This document shows positions 17,672 through 26,940 of a DNA stretch of 64,000 nucleotides, one piece after another (position 1 is the first letter of the stretch; each line of letters opens with the position of its first letter). The notes under the pieces were generated by a model. The model was not told the origin of the DNA, did not search any database, and saw nothing but the letters and a program-made list of their open reading frames with translations. Origin of the DNA: Fulvimonas soli (lineage in GTDB: Bacteria > Pseudomonadota > Gammaproteobacteria > Xanthomonadales > Rhodanobacteraceae); assembly GCF_003148905.1 (NCBI RefSeq), contig NZ_QGHC01000008.1:124001-188000 (forward strand). The letters are read 5' to 3'. Position numbers and translations under genes: made by a program.

Positions 17672-18214
17672 GTGCCTGCGCCGTTGCCTGCCCTCGCCGC
17701 CGTCCTGAGCGTGCTGGTCGCCGCGAGCGACCTGCATGCCCGGCGCGTACCCAACCGCTGGCTGCTGGCCGCGCTGGCGGTGGGGGGCTGCCTCGCCTTC
17801 CTCGACTGGGCGGCAGGTCGGGCGGCCGCGCCGTGGCCGCAGTTGCTGGGCCTGCTGGCGGGCCTGGCCGTCCTGCTGCCCTTCCACCTGATCGGCTGGA
17901 TGGGCGCGGGCGACGTGAAGTTCTTCGCCACGCTGGGTTTCCTGCTCGGCGCGCCGGCGCTGCTGCCGGTCGGCATCGTCGGCAGCCTGCTGGGTGGCGT
18001 GCATGCCCTCGCCGTGCTGCTGGCACGGCGCTGGTGCATGCTGGCGCTGCCGGGCCGGACGCGGGTGCAGGCCTGGCTCGCGCCCCCGGCGGCCGCCGCC
18101 TCGCCGGCGGCGCGGCGGCGGGCGCAGCCCGGCCTGCCCTACGCCGCGTACCTGGCGGTGGGCGCGCTGCTGGTGGTGTTCGTGCCCGGCCTGGCGCAAG
18201 GAGGCCTGCCATGA
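17672..18214 (+). CDS. tadV: A24-family prepilin peptidase (TadV/CpaA)
   Basis: A 180-residue inner-membrane aspartyl protease that matures Flp and the pseudopilins. The two catalytic Asp residues are visible: ASDLHARRVPN near the N-terminus and the GxGD motif GAGDVKFF near residue 80. It is hydrophobic throughout, with about five or six membrane segments. I chose a GTG start at 17672 because GGAG lies 8 bases upstream; a TTG at 17648 is the alternative. It overlaps tadE by an ATGA. Confidence 0.88.
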   Translation: MPAPLPALAAVLSVLVAASDLHARRVPNRWLLAALAVGGCLAFLDWAAGRAAAPWPQLLGLLAGLAVLLPFHLIGWMGAGDVKFFATLGFLLGAPALLPVGIVGSLLGGVHALAVLLARRWCMLALPGRTRVQAWLAPPAAAASPAARRRAQPGLPYAAYLAVGALLVVFVPGLAQGGLP

Positions 18215-18726
18215 GGCAGGCCATGCAGCCGCGCGTTGCATCGTTGCCAGCCATGCGCCGCCAGCGCGGCGTCGCCGCCATCGAGTTCGCGCTGGTGTTC
18301 CTCTTCGGCATGCTGCCGCTGCTGCTGCTCACCTTTTCCGGCGTGCTGATCTTCGCCGCCAAGCAGTCGCTGACGCTGGCCGCCGCCGAGGGCGCGCGCG
18401 CCGCGCTGCGCTACGGCACGGCGGAGCAGCGCCGCGGCTATGCCTGCGCGGCGGCGCAGCGCTCGATGCAGTGGCTGCTCGACTTCTCCGGCGAGACCGC
18501 CGGCTGCGACGCGCCGGCCACGCCCGGCACGAGCTACGCGCCGGTCGCCGTCTCCACCGCCGCGTCCTGTCCGAGCGTTCCCGCTGCGCAATGCCTGACC
18601 GTGGTGGCGTCCTACGACTACGACGCGCATCCGCTGCTGCCCGGCACCGGCGCGGCCTACGGCTGGCTGCTGGGTTCTGCGATCGCCAGCAGCGCCACCG
18701 TGCAGCTCGACCCGCAGACCGACTGA
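18211..18726 (+). CDS. tadE: TadE-like pseudopilin
   Basis: A 171-residue minor pseudopilin. After a basic N-terminus comes RRQRGVAAIEFALVFLFGMLPLLLL, a TadE-type processing and membrane segment with Glu five residues after Gly. The soluble part has several Cys residues (about 95, 113, 138, 146) that could form disulfides outside the cytoplasm. It starts inside the stop of tadV (ATGA) with AAGGAGG upstream, which indicates translational coupling. Confidence 0.88.
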   Translation: MRQAMQPRVASLPAMRRQRGVAAIEFALVFLFGMLPLLLLTFSGVLIFAAKQSLTLAAAEGARAALRYGTAEQRRGYACAAAQRSMQWLLDFSGETAGCDAPATPGTSYAPVAVSTAASCPSVPAAQCLTVVASYDYDAHPLLPGTGAAYGWLLGSAIASSATVQLDPQTD

Positions 18727-18739
18727 CCGGAGACCGCAG

Positions 18740-19744
18740 ATGCACAAGCTCGCCCGCATCGCCGCCCTGCTGCTGGTCGTCGTCGCGGTGGTGCTCGCCC
18801 TGGTGGCGCTCAACCTCGGCAAGCGCGACGGCGCGCGCGAGGCGACGACCGCCGCGGCCGCACCCGCCGCACGCGCGCCGTCCTCGGGCGACACGCGGCC
18901 GGCGGTGGTGGCGGCCGCCGTCGCGCTGCCGGCGGGCCAGCCCATCGCGGCCGGCGCGCTGCGCCTGGTCCGCCTCGCGCAGGCGCCCGCCGGCAGCTTC
19001 GCCAGCGTGGATGTGGTGGCCGGCAGCCTGCCGCGGGTGGACATCCCCGCGGGCACGGCCATCACGCCCGAGCTGCTGGCGCACGGCGTGGCGGTCCGGC
19101 TGCGGCCCGGCGAGCGCGCGCTCGCGGTGGCGGTGGACGAACTGGCCGGCGCCGGCAACCGCATCGCGCCGGGCGATTACGTTGACGTCTTCCTCAGCCT
19201 CAAGGCCGCGCCGCCGGGCAGCCCGCGCGGGACGGCCACGGACGACCAGGCGCGCCTGCTGCTGTCGCGGCTGCGCGTGCTCGCCTACGGCGACCAGGAC
19301 CTGCCCGCCGCGGCCACCAGCGCCGCGCCCGCCGCCGACGGCAAGTCCGTCGCGCTCGCGCGCACCGACAACCCGCCGCCGCACACCGCGGTGCTGGCGG
19401 TGCCGGTGGCGGAGGTGGGCAAGCTGCTGCTCGGCGCGCAGAACGGCCGCCTCGCGCTCGCCCTGCGCCATCCCGCCGACCCCGGCCGTCCCGACGATGC
19501 GCTGTTTCCGGCGCCGCGCGCCGCGCTGGCGCCGCTGGCCGGGCTCGATCCGGCGCAGCGCGCCCGGCTCGCCCTGCCGGAGAACCGCGCCTTCGCCGGC
19601 ATCGACGGCGCCGGCCTGGCCGGCGCGGCGGGCGTGCCGCAGCCCGCGGCGCGCCCGCGCAAGGGCGCCGGCACGGCCGGCCTGGAAATCATCCGCGGTA
19701 CCGCGCGCGGCGACGCGTATTCCGCGCGCCCGCCCTCCCCATGA
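18740..19744 (+). CDS. cpaB: Flp pilus assembly protein CpaB/RcpC
   Basis: A 334-residue periplasmic component. One N-terminal membrane segment (LLLVVVAVVLALVALNL) is followed by a SAF-type domain at about 60-125 (VVAAAVALPAGQPIAAGALR) and the RcpC/CpaB core GAGNRIAPGDYVDVFLSL near 140-157. CpaB proteins support the outer-membrane secretin. It overlaps the secretin gene by ATGA. Confidence 0.9.
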   Translation: MHKLARIAALLLVVVAVVLALVALNLGKRDGAREATTAAAAPAARAPSSGDTRPAVVAAAVALPAGQPIAAGALRLVRLAQAPAGSFASVDVVAGSLPRVDIPAGTAITPELLAHGVAVRLRPGERALAVAVDELAGAGNRIAPGDYVDVFLSLKAAPPGSPRGTATDDQARLLLSRLRVLAYGDQDLPAAATSAAPAADGKSVALARTDNPPPHTAVLAVPVAEVGKLLLGAQNGRLALALRHPADPGRPDDALFPAPRAALAPLAGLDPAQRARLALPENRAFAGIDGAGLAGAAGVPQPAARPRKGAGTAGLEIIRGTARGDAYSARPPSP

Positions 19745-21096
19745 AGCGACGGAGCCCCTTCATGCCCTTCACCGCAAGGCACGCCCTCCGCCGATGCGCC
19801 TTACTGGCCGGCGCCTGGCTGCTCGCGGCAAGCGCGGCGGGCGCGCCGCGCACCGCCGACGCCGAGCTGGTGCTGCAGGCGCACGAGCAGCGGCCGTGGT
19901 CGCTGCCCGCGGACCTGGAGCGCGTGGCCATCGCCGATCCGGCGGTGGCCGACCTGGTGATGCTCAAGGGCCGGCGCCGCCAGGCCCTGCTGGTGGGCCG
20001 GCAGCCGGGCCAGACCGTGCTGCTGCTGTGGCACCGCGGCCAGGAGCTGCCGCAGCGCCTGGCCGTGCGCGTGCGCGGCGCCGCGCAGGACGCGCTGGAG
20101 CAGGACAGCGGCGCCACGGTGGCCGTGCAGGACGGCCAGGCGGTGCTCGCCGGCCAGCCGGCCACCCTGCTCGACCACCAGCGCGCGCTCGCCGCGGCGC
20201 AGAGCGCGGTGGGCGACAAGGGCACCGTCGCCGACGCCAGCACGGTCGCCGCCGGTGGCGTGGTGCAGGTGGACGTGAAGGTGGTCGAGCTGGACAAGAA
20301 CGTGATGAACCAGCTCGGCATCAACTTCCAGGCCCGCAACAACGGCTTCAGCTGGGGCTTCGGCAGCCCGATGAACCAGGGCAGTGGCGACGACGGTTCG
20401 ACCAGCGTGCTTTCCTCCGCCTTCAGCCTCGTGCTCGGCCACGCCAGCGGCGACGGCCACCACGCCTGGAACGCCGACCTCGACCTGCTCAAGAGCAACG
20501 GCATGGCCCGCGTGCTGGCCGAGCCCACGCTGGTGGCGCTGTCGGGCCAGAGCGCCAGCTTCCTCGCCGGCGGTGAGCTGCCGCTGCCCGAGCCGCAGGG
20601 GCTGGGCACCACCGCGATCGTGTACAAGCCCTTCGGCGTGGGCCTCACCGTGACGCCCACCGTGCTGGCGCCCGACCGTATCGCGCTGAAGGTGGCGCCG
20701 GAAGCCAGCGACCTGGACTACGCCAACGCGCTGTCCTTCAACGGCGTGTCCGTGCCGGCGATCAGCACGCGCCGCGCCGACACCACGGTGGAGCTGGGCG
20801 ACGGCGAGACCTTCGTGATCGGCGGCCTGGTCAGCCAGTCGATCAGCTCGCAGGTGGACAAGATCCCGCTGCTGGGCGACATCCCGGTGCTGGGCGCGTT
20901 CTTCCGCGACCTGCGCTACAGTCGCCAGGACAAGGAGCTGGTGATCATGGTGACGCCGCACCTGGTGCGGCCGATCGCCCGCGGCACCACGCTGCCGCTG
21001 CCGGGGCAGCGCGAGACCCGGCAGCACGAGCCGGTCTGGGGGGCCTGGCTGGTCGATCCGGCCAGCGCGGACCAGTTGCCCGGCTTCTCGCGCTGA
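19741..21096 (+). CDS. cpaC: Tad secretin CpaC/RcpA
   Basis: A 451-residue outer-membrane secretin for Flp pilus export. It has a signal peptide (about residues 20-37), a pilus-assembly N-terminal domain at about 45-115 (WSLPADLERVAIADPAVADLV), and a secretin domain at about 255-425. That domain contains VLAEPTLVALSGQSASFLAGGE and LVIMVTPHLVRP. The first ATG at 19741 overlaps cpaB by ATGA; an ATG at 19762 is an alternative start just before the hydrophobic core. Confidence 0.92.
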   Translation: MKRRSPFMPFTARHALRRCALLAGAWLLAASAAGAPRTADAELVLQAHEQRPWSLPADLERVAIADPAVADLVMLKGRRRQALLVGRQPGQTVLLLWHRGQELPQRLAVRVRGAAQDALEQDSGATVAVQDGQAVLAGQPATLLDHQRALAAAQSAVGDKGTVADASTVAAGGVVQVDVKVVELDKNVMNQLGINFQARNNGFSWGFGSPMNQGSGDDGSTSVLSSAFSLVLGHASGDGHHAWNADLDLLKSNGMARVLAEPTLVALSGQSASFLAGGELPLPEPQGLGTTAIVYKPFGVGLTVTPTVLAPDRIALKVAPEASDLDYANALSFNGVSVPAISTRRADTTVELGDGETFVIGGLVSQSISSQVDKIPLLGDIPVLGAFFRDLRYSRQDKELVIMVTPHLVRPIARGTTLPLPGQRETRQHEPVWGAWLVDPASADQLPGFSR

Positions 21097-21107
21097 GGAC
21101 GCATGGC

Positions 21108-22379
21108 ATGCGCGCGACGGCTTCCATCGTTTCCATCGGCAAGCGGGAACTCGGCGTGGACCTGTGGTTCTACTCGCCGGACGAGCGGCGCGCCCAGTCG
21201 CTGGCCGTGCGGCTGCGCGAACTGGCCAAGGTGCACTGGAAGGACAGCCGCGCCTTCGATCCGCGGCCCTGGGCGCGCAAGCCGGAGGCCGGCCACGTGG
21301 TGCTGCTCGACTACGCCGCCGACGCCGCGCCGCTGTCCAGCGAGCTGGCCCCGCGGCTGATCGCGATGGCGCCCGGCGCGCCGCTGCTGGGCGTGGGCTC
21401 CACCCGCGCCGACCGCGCCGAATGCGTGCTGGCCGCACTGCGTGCGGGCGTGCACGACTTCATCGACCTGGACGCGTCGGACGAGGAGATCGGCCGGCTG
21501 CTGCGACGCGTGCTGCAGCGGCCGGCGGGCGCGGCGACGGTGCGCGCGGCGCGGCCGCGCGGCCAGCTGGTGCTGCTGCTCGGCGCACGGCCCGGCGTGG
21601 GCACGAGCACGCTGGCCGCCCATCTGGGCGCGCTGGCATCGCTGCCGCCGTCGCCCGCGCCGGCGCTCGATGAGGCGCGCACGCTGCTGCTGGACCTGGG
21701 CTACCCGGCCGGCGACGCGGCGCTGTACCTGGGCACCGCCGGCGACTTCCACTACGCCGACGCGCTGCGCAACGCCGCGCGCCTGGACGCCACCCTGGTC
21801 CGCACCGCGCTGCCGCACTACGAGAGCCGCCTGGCGGTGCTGGCGCAGGCGCCGGGCACCGCGGCACCCGCGGACGCGCCGGAGACGCCGGTGCTGATCG
21901 ACTGCCTGCGCGACATCTTCGGGCTGCTGCTGTGCGACGCCGGCGGCACGCCCTGCCGGCAGCTGCCGCCGGACCTGCTGCGCGCCGCCAACGAGATCTG
22001 GCTGGTCACCGACCAGAACGTCGCCTCGGTGGTGGCGCTGGACGCCTGCCTGCGCGAACTCGAATCGCTGCATGCGCGCGATCCGCGGCTGGCCCTGGTG
22101 GTCAGCCACCACGATGCCGCCTGCGGCGTGGACGCCGGCCAGCTCGCCCAGCGCTTCTCGCTGCCGCTGCTGGCGAAGCTGCCCGAGCGCGCGCGGGCGC
22201 TGCGCGCCAGCGCCAACCAGGGCCAGCTGCTGCACCAGCATGCGCCGCGCGACCCCTACGTGCTGGCGCTGCAACCGCTGCTGGCGCGACTGCGCAACGA
22301 GCCGCCCGCCGCCAACGCCGCGTCCCGCTGGAAACAGCTCCTGATGCGCATCGGAGAACACCGATGGAAGACGCCATGA
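21108..22379 (+). CDS. tadZ: TadZ/CpaE pilus localisation ATPase-like protein
   Basis: A 423-residue cytoplasmic protein. The N-terminal part resembles a receiver domain (GHVVLLDYAADAAP, GVHDFIDLDASDEEI). The C-terminal part is a MinD/ParA-like P-loop domain with GARPGVGTSTLAAHLG near residue 160. The deviant Walker A lacks the signature Lys, which is replaced by Thr. Atypical P-loops are known in TadZ proteins, which place the Tad machine at a pole. It overlaps or abuts tadA. Confidence 0.88.
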   Translation: MRATASIVSIGKRELGVDLWFYSPDERRAQSLAVRLRELAKVHWKDSRAFDPRPWARKPEAGHVVLLDYAADAAPLSSELAPRLIAMAPGAPLLGVGSTRADRAECVLAALRAGVHDFIDLDASDEEIGRLLRRVLQRPAGAATVRAARPRGQLVLLLGARPGVGTSTLAAHLGALASLPPSPAPALDEARTLLLDLGYPAGDAALYLGTAGDFHYADALRNAARLDATLVRTALPHYESRLAVLAQAPGTAAPADAPETPVLIDCLRDIFGLLLCDAGGTPCRQLPPDLLRAANEIWLVTDQNVASVVALDACLRELESLHARDPRLALVVSHHDAACGVDAGQLAQRFSLPLLAKLPERARALRASANQGQLLHQHAPRDPYVLALQPLLARLRNEPPAANAASRWKQLLMRIGEHRWKTP

Positions 22380-23713
22380 ACCCCACCGGCACGCCCGTGC
22401 TACGCCGCGTCGACGACGCGCCGCGTCCCTCCGGCATGCCCTTCGAGCAGACCCAGCAGTTCCAGGACGTGTTCACGGCGGCACACGAGTTCCTGCTCAA
22501 CCGCATCGAGGACCAGCGCCTGGACATCGCCTCCTGGGCGCAGGACACCGTGGTCAAGTACGTGGACGCGGAGACCGCCAGCTTCGTGCAGGAATGGCGC
22601 ATCCCGATCAACGAGGCCGAGATGCGCCTGGTGTCCAGCGCACTGGTCAAGGAGCTGACCGGCTTCGGCCCGCTGGACGACCTGCTGCTCGACCCGGAGG
22701 TCGAGGACATCCTGATCAACGGCTACCAGGACGTGTACGTCTCCTGCGGCGGCGTGCTGGAGCGCGCCACCGTGCGCTTCTGCGACAACCACCACCTGCT
22801 GCGCATCGTGCGGCGCATCCTGGCGCCGCTGGGCCGGCGGCTGGACGAATCCAGCCCGATGGTGGACGCGCGCCTGCCCAACGGCGGGCGGCTCAACGCG
22901 ATCATCGAGCCGCTGTCGGTGACCGGGCCGAGCGTGTCGATCCGCAAGTTCCGCAAGGACCCGTTCACCCCGGACGAGCTGCTGGCCCGGGGCACCTTCG
23001 ACCGCGCCATCCACGCGCTGCTGAAGGCGGCGGTGCTCGGCCGCTGCAACATCATGATCTCGGGCGGCACCAGCTCGGGCAAGACCTCGCTGCTCAACGC
23101 GCTGGCCTGCTTCATCCCGCACAACGAGCGCGTCATCACCATCGAGGACACCGCCGAGCTCTCGCTCAACCACCCCCACGTGGTGCGCCTGGAGAGCCGC
23201 CTGGGCGGCTTCGACGGCGAAGGCTCGGTGAGCATCCGCGACCTGGTGCGCAACAGCCTGCGCATGCGCCCCGACCGCATCGTGGTCGGCGAGGTGCGCG
23301 GCGCCGAGGTGCTGGAGATGCTGCAGGCGATGAACACCGGCCACGACGGCTCGATGTCCACCATCCACGCCAACTCGCCGCGCGATGCGCTGTACCGGCT
23401 GGAGATGCTGGCCGGCTTCGCCGGCTTCCAGGGCAGCGAGAGCAGCCTGCGCCGGCAGATCGCCAGCGCGATCGACTTCATCGTGCAGATCGCGCGCCTG
23501 GGCAACGGACGGCGCGTGATCGCCTCGATCACCGAGGTCACCGGGGTGGGCGACAACATCATCACCACGCAGGAGATGTACCGGCACGAGGCCTACGTGG
23601 ACGTCGACGGCAGGGAGCGCGACCGCTGGCCGGGGCTGGGCTTCCACCCGCACACGCACAAGCTGGAGCCGTTCCGCCAGTTCCTGCGCGAGGCCGGGAG
23701 CGCGCTGCCGTGA
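22364..23713 (+). CDS. tadA: Tad secretion ATPase CpaF/TadA
   Basis: A 449-residue GSPII_E-type ATPase that powers Flp pilus assembly. It has an N-terminal domain (VKELTGFGPLDDLLLDPEVEDI), Walker A GGTSSGKTSLL near residue 235, Asp box VITIEDTAEL, Walker B RPDRIVVGEVRG, and a His box TGHDGSMSTIHANS. The ATG at 22364 has GGAG 8 bases upstream. The ATG at 22376, which overlaps the tadZ stop, is a close alternative that is four residues shorter. Confidence 0.94.
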   Translation: MEDAMNPTGTPVLRRVDDAPRPSGMPFEQTQQFQDVFTAAHEFLLNRIEDQRLDIASWAQDTVVKYVDAETASFVQEWRIPINEAEMRLVSSALVKELTGFGPLDDLLLDPEVEDILINGYQDVYVSCGGVLERATVRFCDNHHLLRIVRRILAPLGRRLDESSPMVDARLPNGGRLNAIIEPLSVTGPSVSIRKFRKDPFTPDELLARGTFDRAIHALLKAAVLGRCNIMISGGTSSGKTSLLNALACFIPHNERVITIEDTAELSLNHPHVVRLESRLGGFDGEGSVSIRDLVRNSLRMRPDRIVVGEVRGAEVLEMLQAMNTGHDGSMSTIHANSPRDALYRLEMLAGFAGFQGSESSLRRQIASAIDFIVQIARLGNGRRVIASITEVTGVGDNIITTQEMYRHEAYVDVDGRERDRWPGLGFHPHTHKLEPFRQFLREAGSALP

Positions 23714-24645
23714 CCCAGGCGCTGGCCCTGCTCAGCCTGGTGCTGCTCGCGCTGGCCGGTGCCGTCGAGCTGTGGTGGGGCAGCGCGGCGCGGCAGCAGG
23801 AGCGGCGCGCGCTGCACCGCCTGGAGGAGACCCTCGCGGTCACCGCGCCGTCGCCGCCCGCGGCGCAGGCGCAGGCGCGCCCGCGCGCGGCGCCGGCCTG
23901 GCCGCAGGAGCGGCTGCACCCGGACGCGCTGTACCTGCGCGCCGGCCTGCCCACCGGCTGGCGCACCACGGCGGCGCTGGCGCTGCCCGGCGCGGCCGCC
24001 GCGCTGCTGGGCGGGTGGCGCCTGGGCAGCGCATGGGCGGCGCCGCTGATGCTGGGCGCCTATGCCGCATTGCTGTGGCTGTGGCTGCGCCGGCGCATCG
24101 AGCGGCAGCGGCAGCAGCTGCTGCGCCAGCTGCCCGACTTCCTCGACGGCATGGTGCGCCTGTCCTCGATCGGCAACAGCCTGCCGATGGCCTTCCAGAG
24201 CATCGCCGCCGGTACCCGGCCGCCGCTGCGCGCCGTGCTCGACCGCACGCTGCAGTCGGCGCGCGCCGGGCTGGACCTGGACCGCGCCCTGCAGCTCGCC
24301 GCGCGCCCGTACCGCCTGCAGGAACTGGAACTGCTGCACGTGGTGCTCGGCACCGGCATGCGCATCGGCGGCCGCGCCGACCAGATCCTGCAGCGCATGA
24401 GCGACTTCATGCGTGACCTGGCGCACGCGCGCCAGGAGCTGCATGCGATCACCTCCGAGACGCGCCTGTCCGCCTGGGTGCTGGGCCTGCTGCCGGTACT
24501 GGTGACGATCCTGATGAGCCTGCTCAACCCCGCCTTCTTCCTGCCCATGTTCACCCAGCCGCTGGGGCACAAGCTGCTGCTGGCGGCGCTGGGGCTGGAG
24601 GTGCTGGGAGTGTTCCTGCTCTACCGCCTGGCGAGGTCGCTGTGA
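23710..24645 (+). CDS. tadB: Tad inner-membrane platform protein TadB
   Basis: A 311-residue T2SSF-domain protein. Hydrophobic segments occur at the N-terminus, near residues 75-120, and at the C-terminus (LGLLPVLVTILMSLLNP and LLLAALGLEVLGVFLLY). The cytoplasmic domain between them contains LRQLPDFLDGMVRLSSIGNSL, typical of TadB. The GTG start overlaps the tadA stop (GTGA). TadB and TadC form the membrane platform on which TadA acts. Confidence 0.9.
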   Translation: MTQALALLSLVLLALAGAVELWWGSAARQQERRALHRLEETLAVTAPSPPAAQAQARPRAAPAWPQERLHPDALYLRAGLPTGWRTTAALALPGAAAALLGGWRLGSAWAAPLMLGAYAALLWLWLRRRIERQRQQLLRQLPDFLDGMVRLSSIGNSLPMAFQSIAAGTRPPLRAVLDRTLQSARAGLDLDRALQLAARPYRLQELELLHVVLGTGMRIGGRADQILQRMSDFMRDLAHARQELHAITSETRLSAWVLGLLPVLVTILMSLLNPAFFLPMFTQPLGHKLLLAALGLEVLGVFLLYRLARSL

Positions 24646-24673
24646 GCCGCGCGCCACGCCGCGGAGCGCTGCG

Positions 24674-25621
24674 ATGAGCGCCCATGCGCTGTCCGTCGCG
24701 GCGTGGGTGCTGCTGGCGCTGGGGCTGGGGCTGCTGGCGCTGGACCTGGCGTGGCGCCGTCGCGGCGAACGGCAGGCGCGGGTGATCGAGCGCGCGCTGC
24801 AGCGCCAGCCGATCGCCGAGCCCGTCGCCGCGCAGGCGACGCGCACGCCGTGGCAGCGCGTGCTGGACGGCCTGGAGGCGCTCGGCCACCGCTTCGAGCG
24901 CGGCCGCCTGGGCGGTGCCCTGCTCGCCGCCGAGGACCGCCTGCTGCTGGAACGCACCCACCGCAACACGCCCGCCGGCCGCGCGATCTTCCTCGGCCTG
25001 CGCCTGGCGCTGGCGCTGCTGTTCCCGCTGCTGGCGCTGCCGTGGCTGCCGGCCGGCGGGGTGCGCGCGCTGGCGGTGCTGCTGGCCGCGCTGGCCGCCG
25101 GCGTGCTGCTGCCCAAGCTGGCGCTGGACGCCTGGGCCGACCGCCTGCGTCGCCGCGCCGAGGACGAGCTGCCGCTGCTGGTCGACCTGCTGCGCCTGCT
25201 GCAGGGGGTCGGCTTCAGCATGGACCAGAGCCTGCAGATGATCGCCGAGCGCTTCGAGGCGGTCTTGCCCGTGCTGGGCGGCGAGATCCGCGACGCCAAC
25301 GCGGTCTACATGCGCGGGCGCCAGCGCGCGCAGTCGCTGCGGCGGCTGGCCGAGTCGTTCGGCAACGAGGACCTGCGCAGCCTGGTGCAGCTGGTCGTGC
25401 AGGTGCACGAGCACGGCGGCGCGGTGCAGGAGCCGCTGCGCCAGTTCGCCGAGCGGCTGCGCGAGCAGCGCAAGCTCAACCTCAAGGAAAAGACCGGCAA
25501 GCTCTCGGTGAAGATGACCGTGGTGATGATGCTCACCCTGCTGCCGGCATTGATGCTGGTGCTGGCCGGTCCCGCCGTGATCTCGCTGGCCGGCACCGTG
25601 ACCCGGCTGGGAGGACATTGA
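24674..25621 (+). CDS. tadC: Tad inner-membrane platform protein TadC
   Basis: A 315-residue T2SSF-domain protein paired with TadB. It has a membrane segment at residues 8-27, a middle pair near 100-150, and a last one near 275-300 (VVMMLTLLPALMLVLAGPAVI). The platform domain carries ELPLLVDLLRLLQGVGFSMDQSLQ and KLNLKEKTGKLSVKM. The reading frame ends in overlap with the start region of tadD. Confidence 0.9.
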   Translation: MSAHALSVAAWVLLALGLGLLALDLAWRRRGERQARVIERALQRQPIAEPVAAQATRTPWQRVLDGLEALGHRFERGRLGGALLAAEDRLLLERTHRNTPAGRAIFLGLRLALALLFPLLALPWLPAGGVRALAVLLAALAAGVLLPKLALDAWADRLRRRAEDELPLLVDLLRLLQGVGFSMDQSLQMIAERFEAVLPVLGGEIRDANAVYMRGRQRAQSLRRLAESFGNEDLRSLVQLVVQVHEHGGAVQEPLRQFAERLREQRKLNLKEKTGKLSVKMTVVMMLTLLPALMLVLAGPAVISLAGTVTRLGGH

Positions 25622-25623
25622 CC

Positions 25624-26493
25624 GTGCGCCCGCCCCTTCGCCCACGCCATCTTCTCGCGCGTGCCCTGCCGGCCGCGCTGCTCGCGGGCCTGCTCGCCGC
25701 CTGCGCCGGCCTCCCGCGCGGCGGCTACCCGCGCCACGACGCCGCGCCCAGCCTCGACCCGCCGCAGCCCGCCCGCGACGACGCGGCGATGTACCTGGAC
25801 CTGATCCGCCAGATGCAGCGGCAGGGCGCGTACTACGCCTCGCTGGCGCACATCGACGCCTACCGCCAGCGCTACGGCGACCCGCCCGAGCTGCGTCGCC
25901 TGCAGGCCGACGCGCTGCGCGAGACGCGCCAGTACGACGCCGCGCGCGAGCTCTACCGCCGCCTGCTGGACACCTCCCAGGCCGCCGCGGCCTGGCACGG
26001 CCTGGGCCTGATCGACGCCGCGCAGCGCCGCTACGCCGAGGCCGAGCCGGCCCTGCTCAGGGCGACGCAGCTGGAACCGATCAACACCGCCTACCTGGGC
26101 GACCTGGGCTACGCGCGCCTGTGCGCCGGCCGCATCGCGGAGGCGCGCGAGCCGCTGGCCAAGGCTGCCGAGCTGGAGCCGGCCAGCGCCAAGGCCGTGT
26201 CCAACCTCGCGCTGTGGGCGCTGCTGGCCGACGCCCCGGCGCAGGCCGACGCCATCATGCAGCGCGCCGGGCTGCCGGCGGCGACGCGCGACGCCGTGCG
26301 CGAGCTCGCGGCGCAGCTGCGCCTGCCGCGCACCGCGCCCGCGCCGGGCGACGACGGCGCGGCGTACCCGCCGCGCGGCCCGCTCGCCCGCCTCGAACAG
26401 GCCGGCCATGCGACGACGGCGCCCGTCACCGGCGTGCCCGCGCCGCTGCTGGACCGCCTGGGCACGTCCGCTCCCAAGGAGGCCTCCCCATGA
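25624..26493 (+). CDS. tadD: TadD-like TPR lipoprotein
   Basis: A 289-residue lipoprotein with lipobox LLAAC (lipid Cys near residue 23) and tetratricopeptide repeats at about 60-200, for example AAWHGLGLIDAAQRRYAEAEPALLRATQLEP. TadD is a pilotin-like factor for the Tad secretin. I chose a GTG start at 25624 because GGAGG lies 9 bases upstream; a TTG at 25618 overlapping the tadC stop is possible. It is followed by the DUF3613 gene with ATGA overlap. Confidence 0.88.
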   Translation: MRPPLRPRHLLARALPAALLAGLLAACAGLPRGGYPRHDAAPSLDPPQPARDDAAMYLDLIRQMQRQGAYYASLAHIDAYRQRYGDPPELRRLQADALRETRQYDAARELYRRLLDTSQAAAAWHGLGLIDAAQRRYAEAEPALLRATQLEPINTAYLGDLGYARLCAGRIAEAREPLAKAAELEPASAKAVSNLALWALLADAPAQADAIMQRAGLPAATRDAVRELAAQLRLPRTAPAPGDDGAAYPPRGPLARLEQAGHATTAPVTGVPAPLLDRLGTSAPKEASP

Positions 26494-26936
26494 ACCGCCA
26501 TCCGTTGCGCCGCGCCCTCGTCGCGGCCGCCGTGCTGTCGTTGCCGCCCCTGGCCGCAACCGCGCAGCAGGCGCCGATCACCGGCCGCATGATGCAGGGC
26601 GCGCCGGCGCCGTCCGCCGCGCCCGCACCGGCGCCCGCCGCCGGCGACCGGACGGCTCCGGTCGAGTCGGCCGTTCCCGCCTCGCCGCCGGCGGCCGATG
26701 CGCCGGACGCGCTGTCCCCGGTCGTGCCGGCGGACGAGGAGAGCCGCGACGCGCTCGGCGCCGTCACCCGCCAGCTGCTGCGCCTGCAGGTGGACGGCAC
26801 CCGCGCGGGCGGCCGCCTGCCGGTGCTCGGCGACGAGGCCAGCGCCAGTTATCGCCGCTACCTCCAGAGCTTCGAGCACCCGATCCCCGAGTTCTACGAA
26901 ACCGCCGTGGGCAAGGCCAACGCCGGCGGACGCTGA
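26490..26936 (+). CDS. DUF3613-type protein of the Tad operon
   Basis: A 148-residue exported protein. A signal peptide covers about residues 1-25 (ALVAAAVLSLPPLAATAQQ). An Ala/Pro-rich linker runs to about 75, and a conserved C-terminal block follows: LGAVTRQLLRLQVDGTRAG, LPVLGDEASASYRRYLQSFEHPIPEFYE. This block is what I recognise as DUF3613. The gene overlaps tadD by ATGA and ends 4 bp before tadG, so it is fully inside the operon. Its function is unknown; a periplasmic accessory role in pilus assembly is inferred. Confidence 0.8.
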   Translation: MNRHPLRRALVAAAVLSLPPLAATAQQAPITGRMMQGAPAPSAAPAPAPAAGDRTAPVESAVPASPPAADAPDALSPVVPADEESRDALGAVTRQLLRLQVDGTRAGGRLPVLGDEASASYRRYLQSFEHPIPEFYETAVGKANAGGR

Positions 26937-26940
26937 CGCC

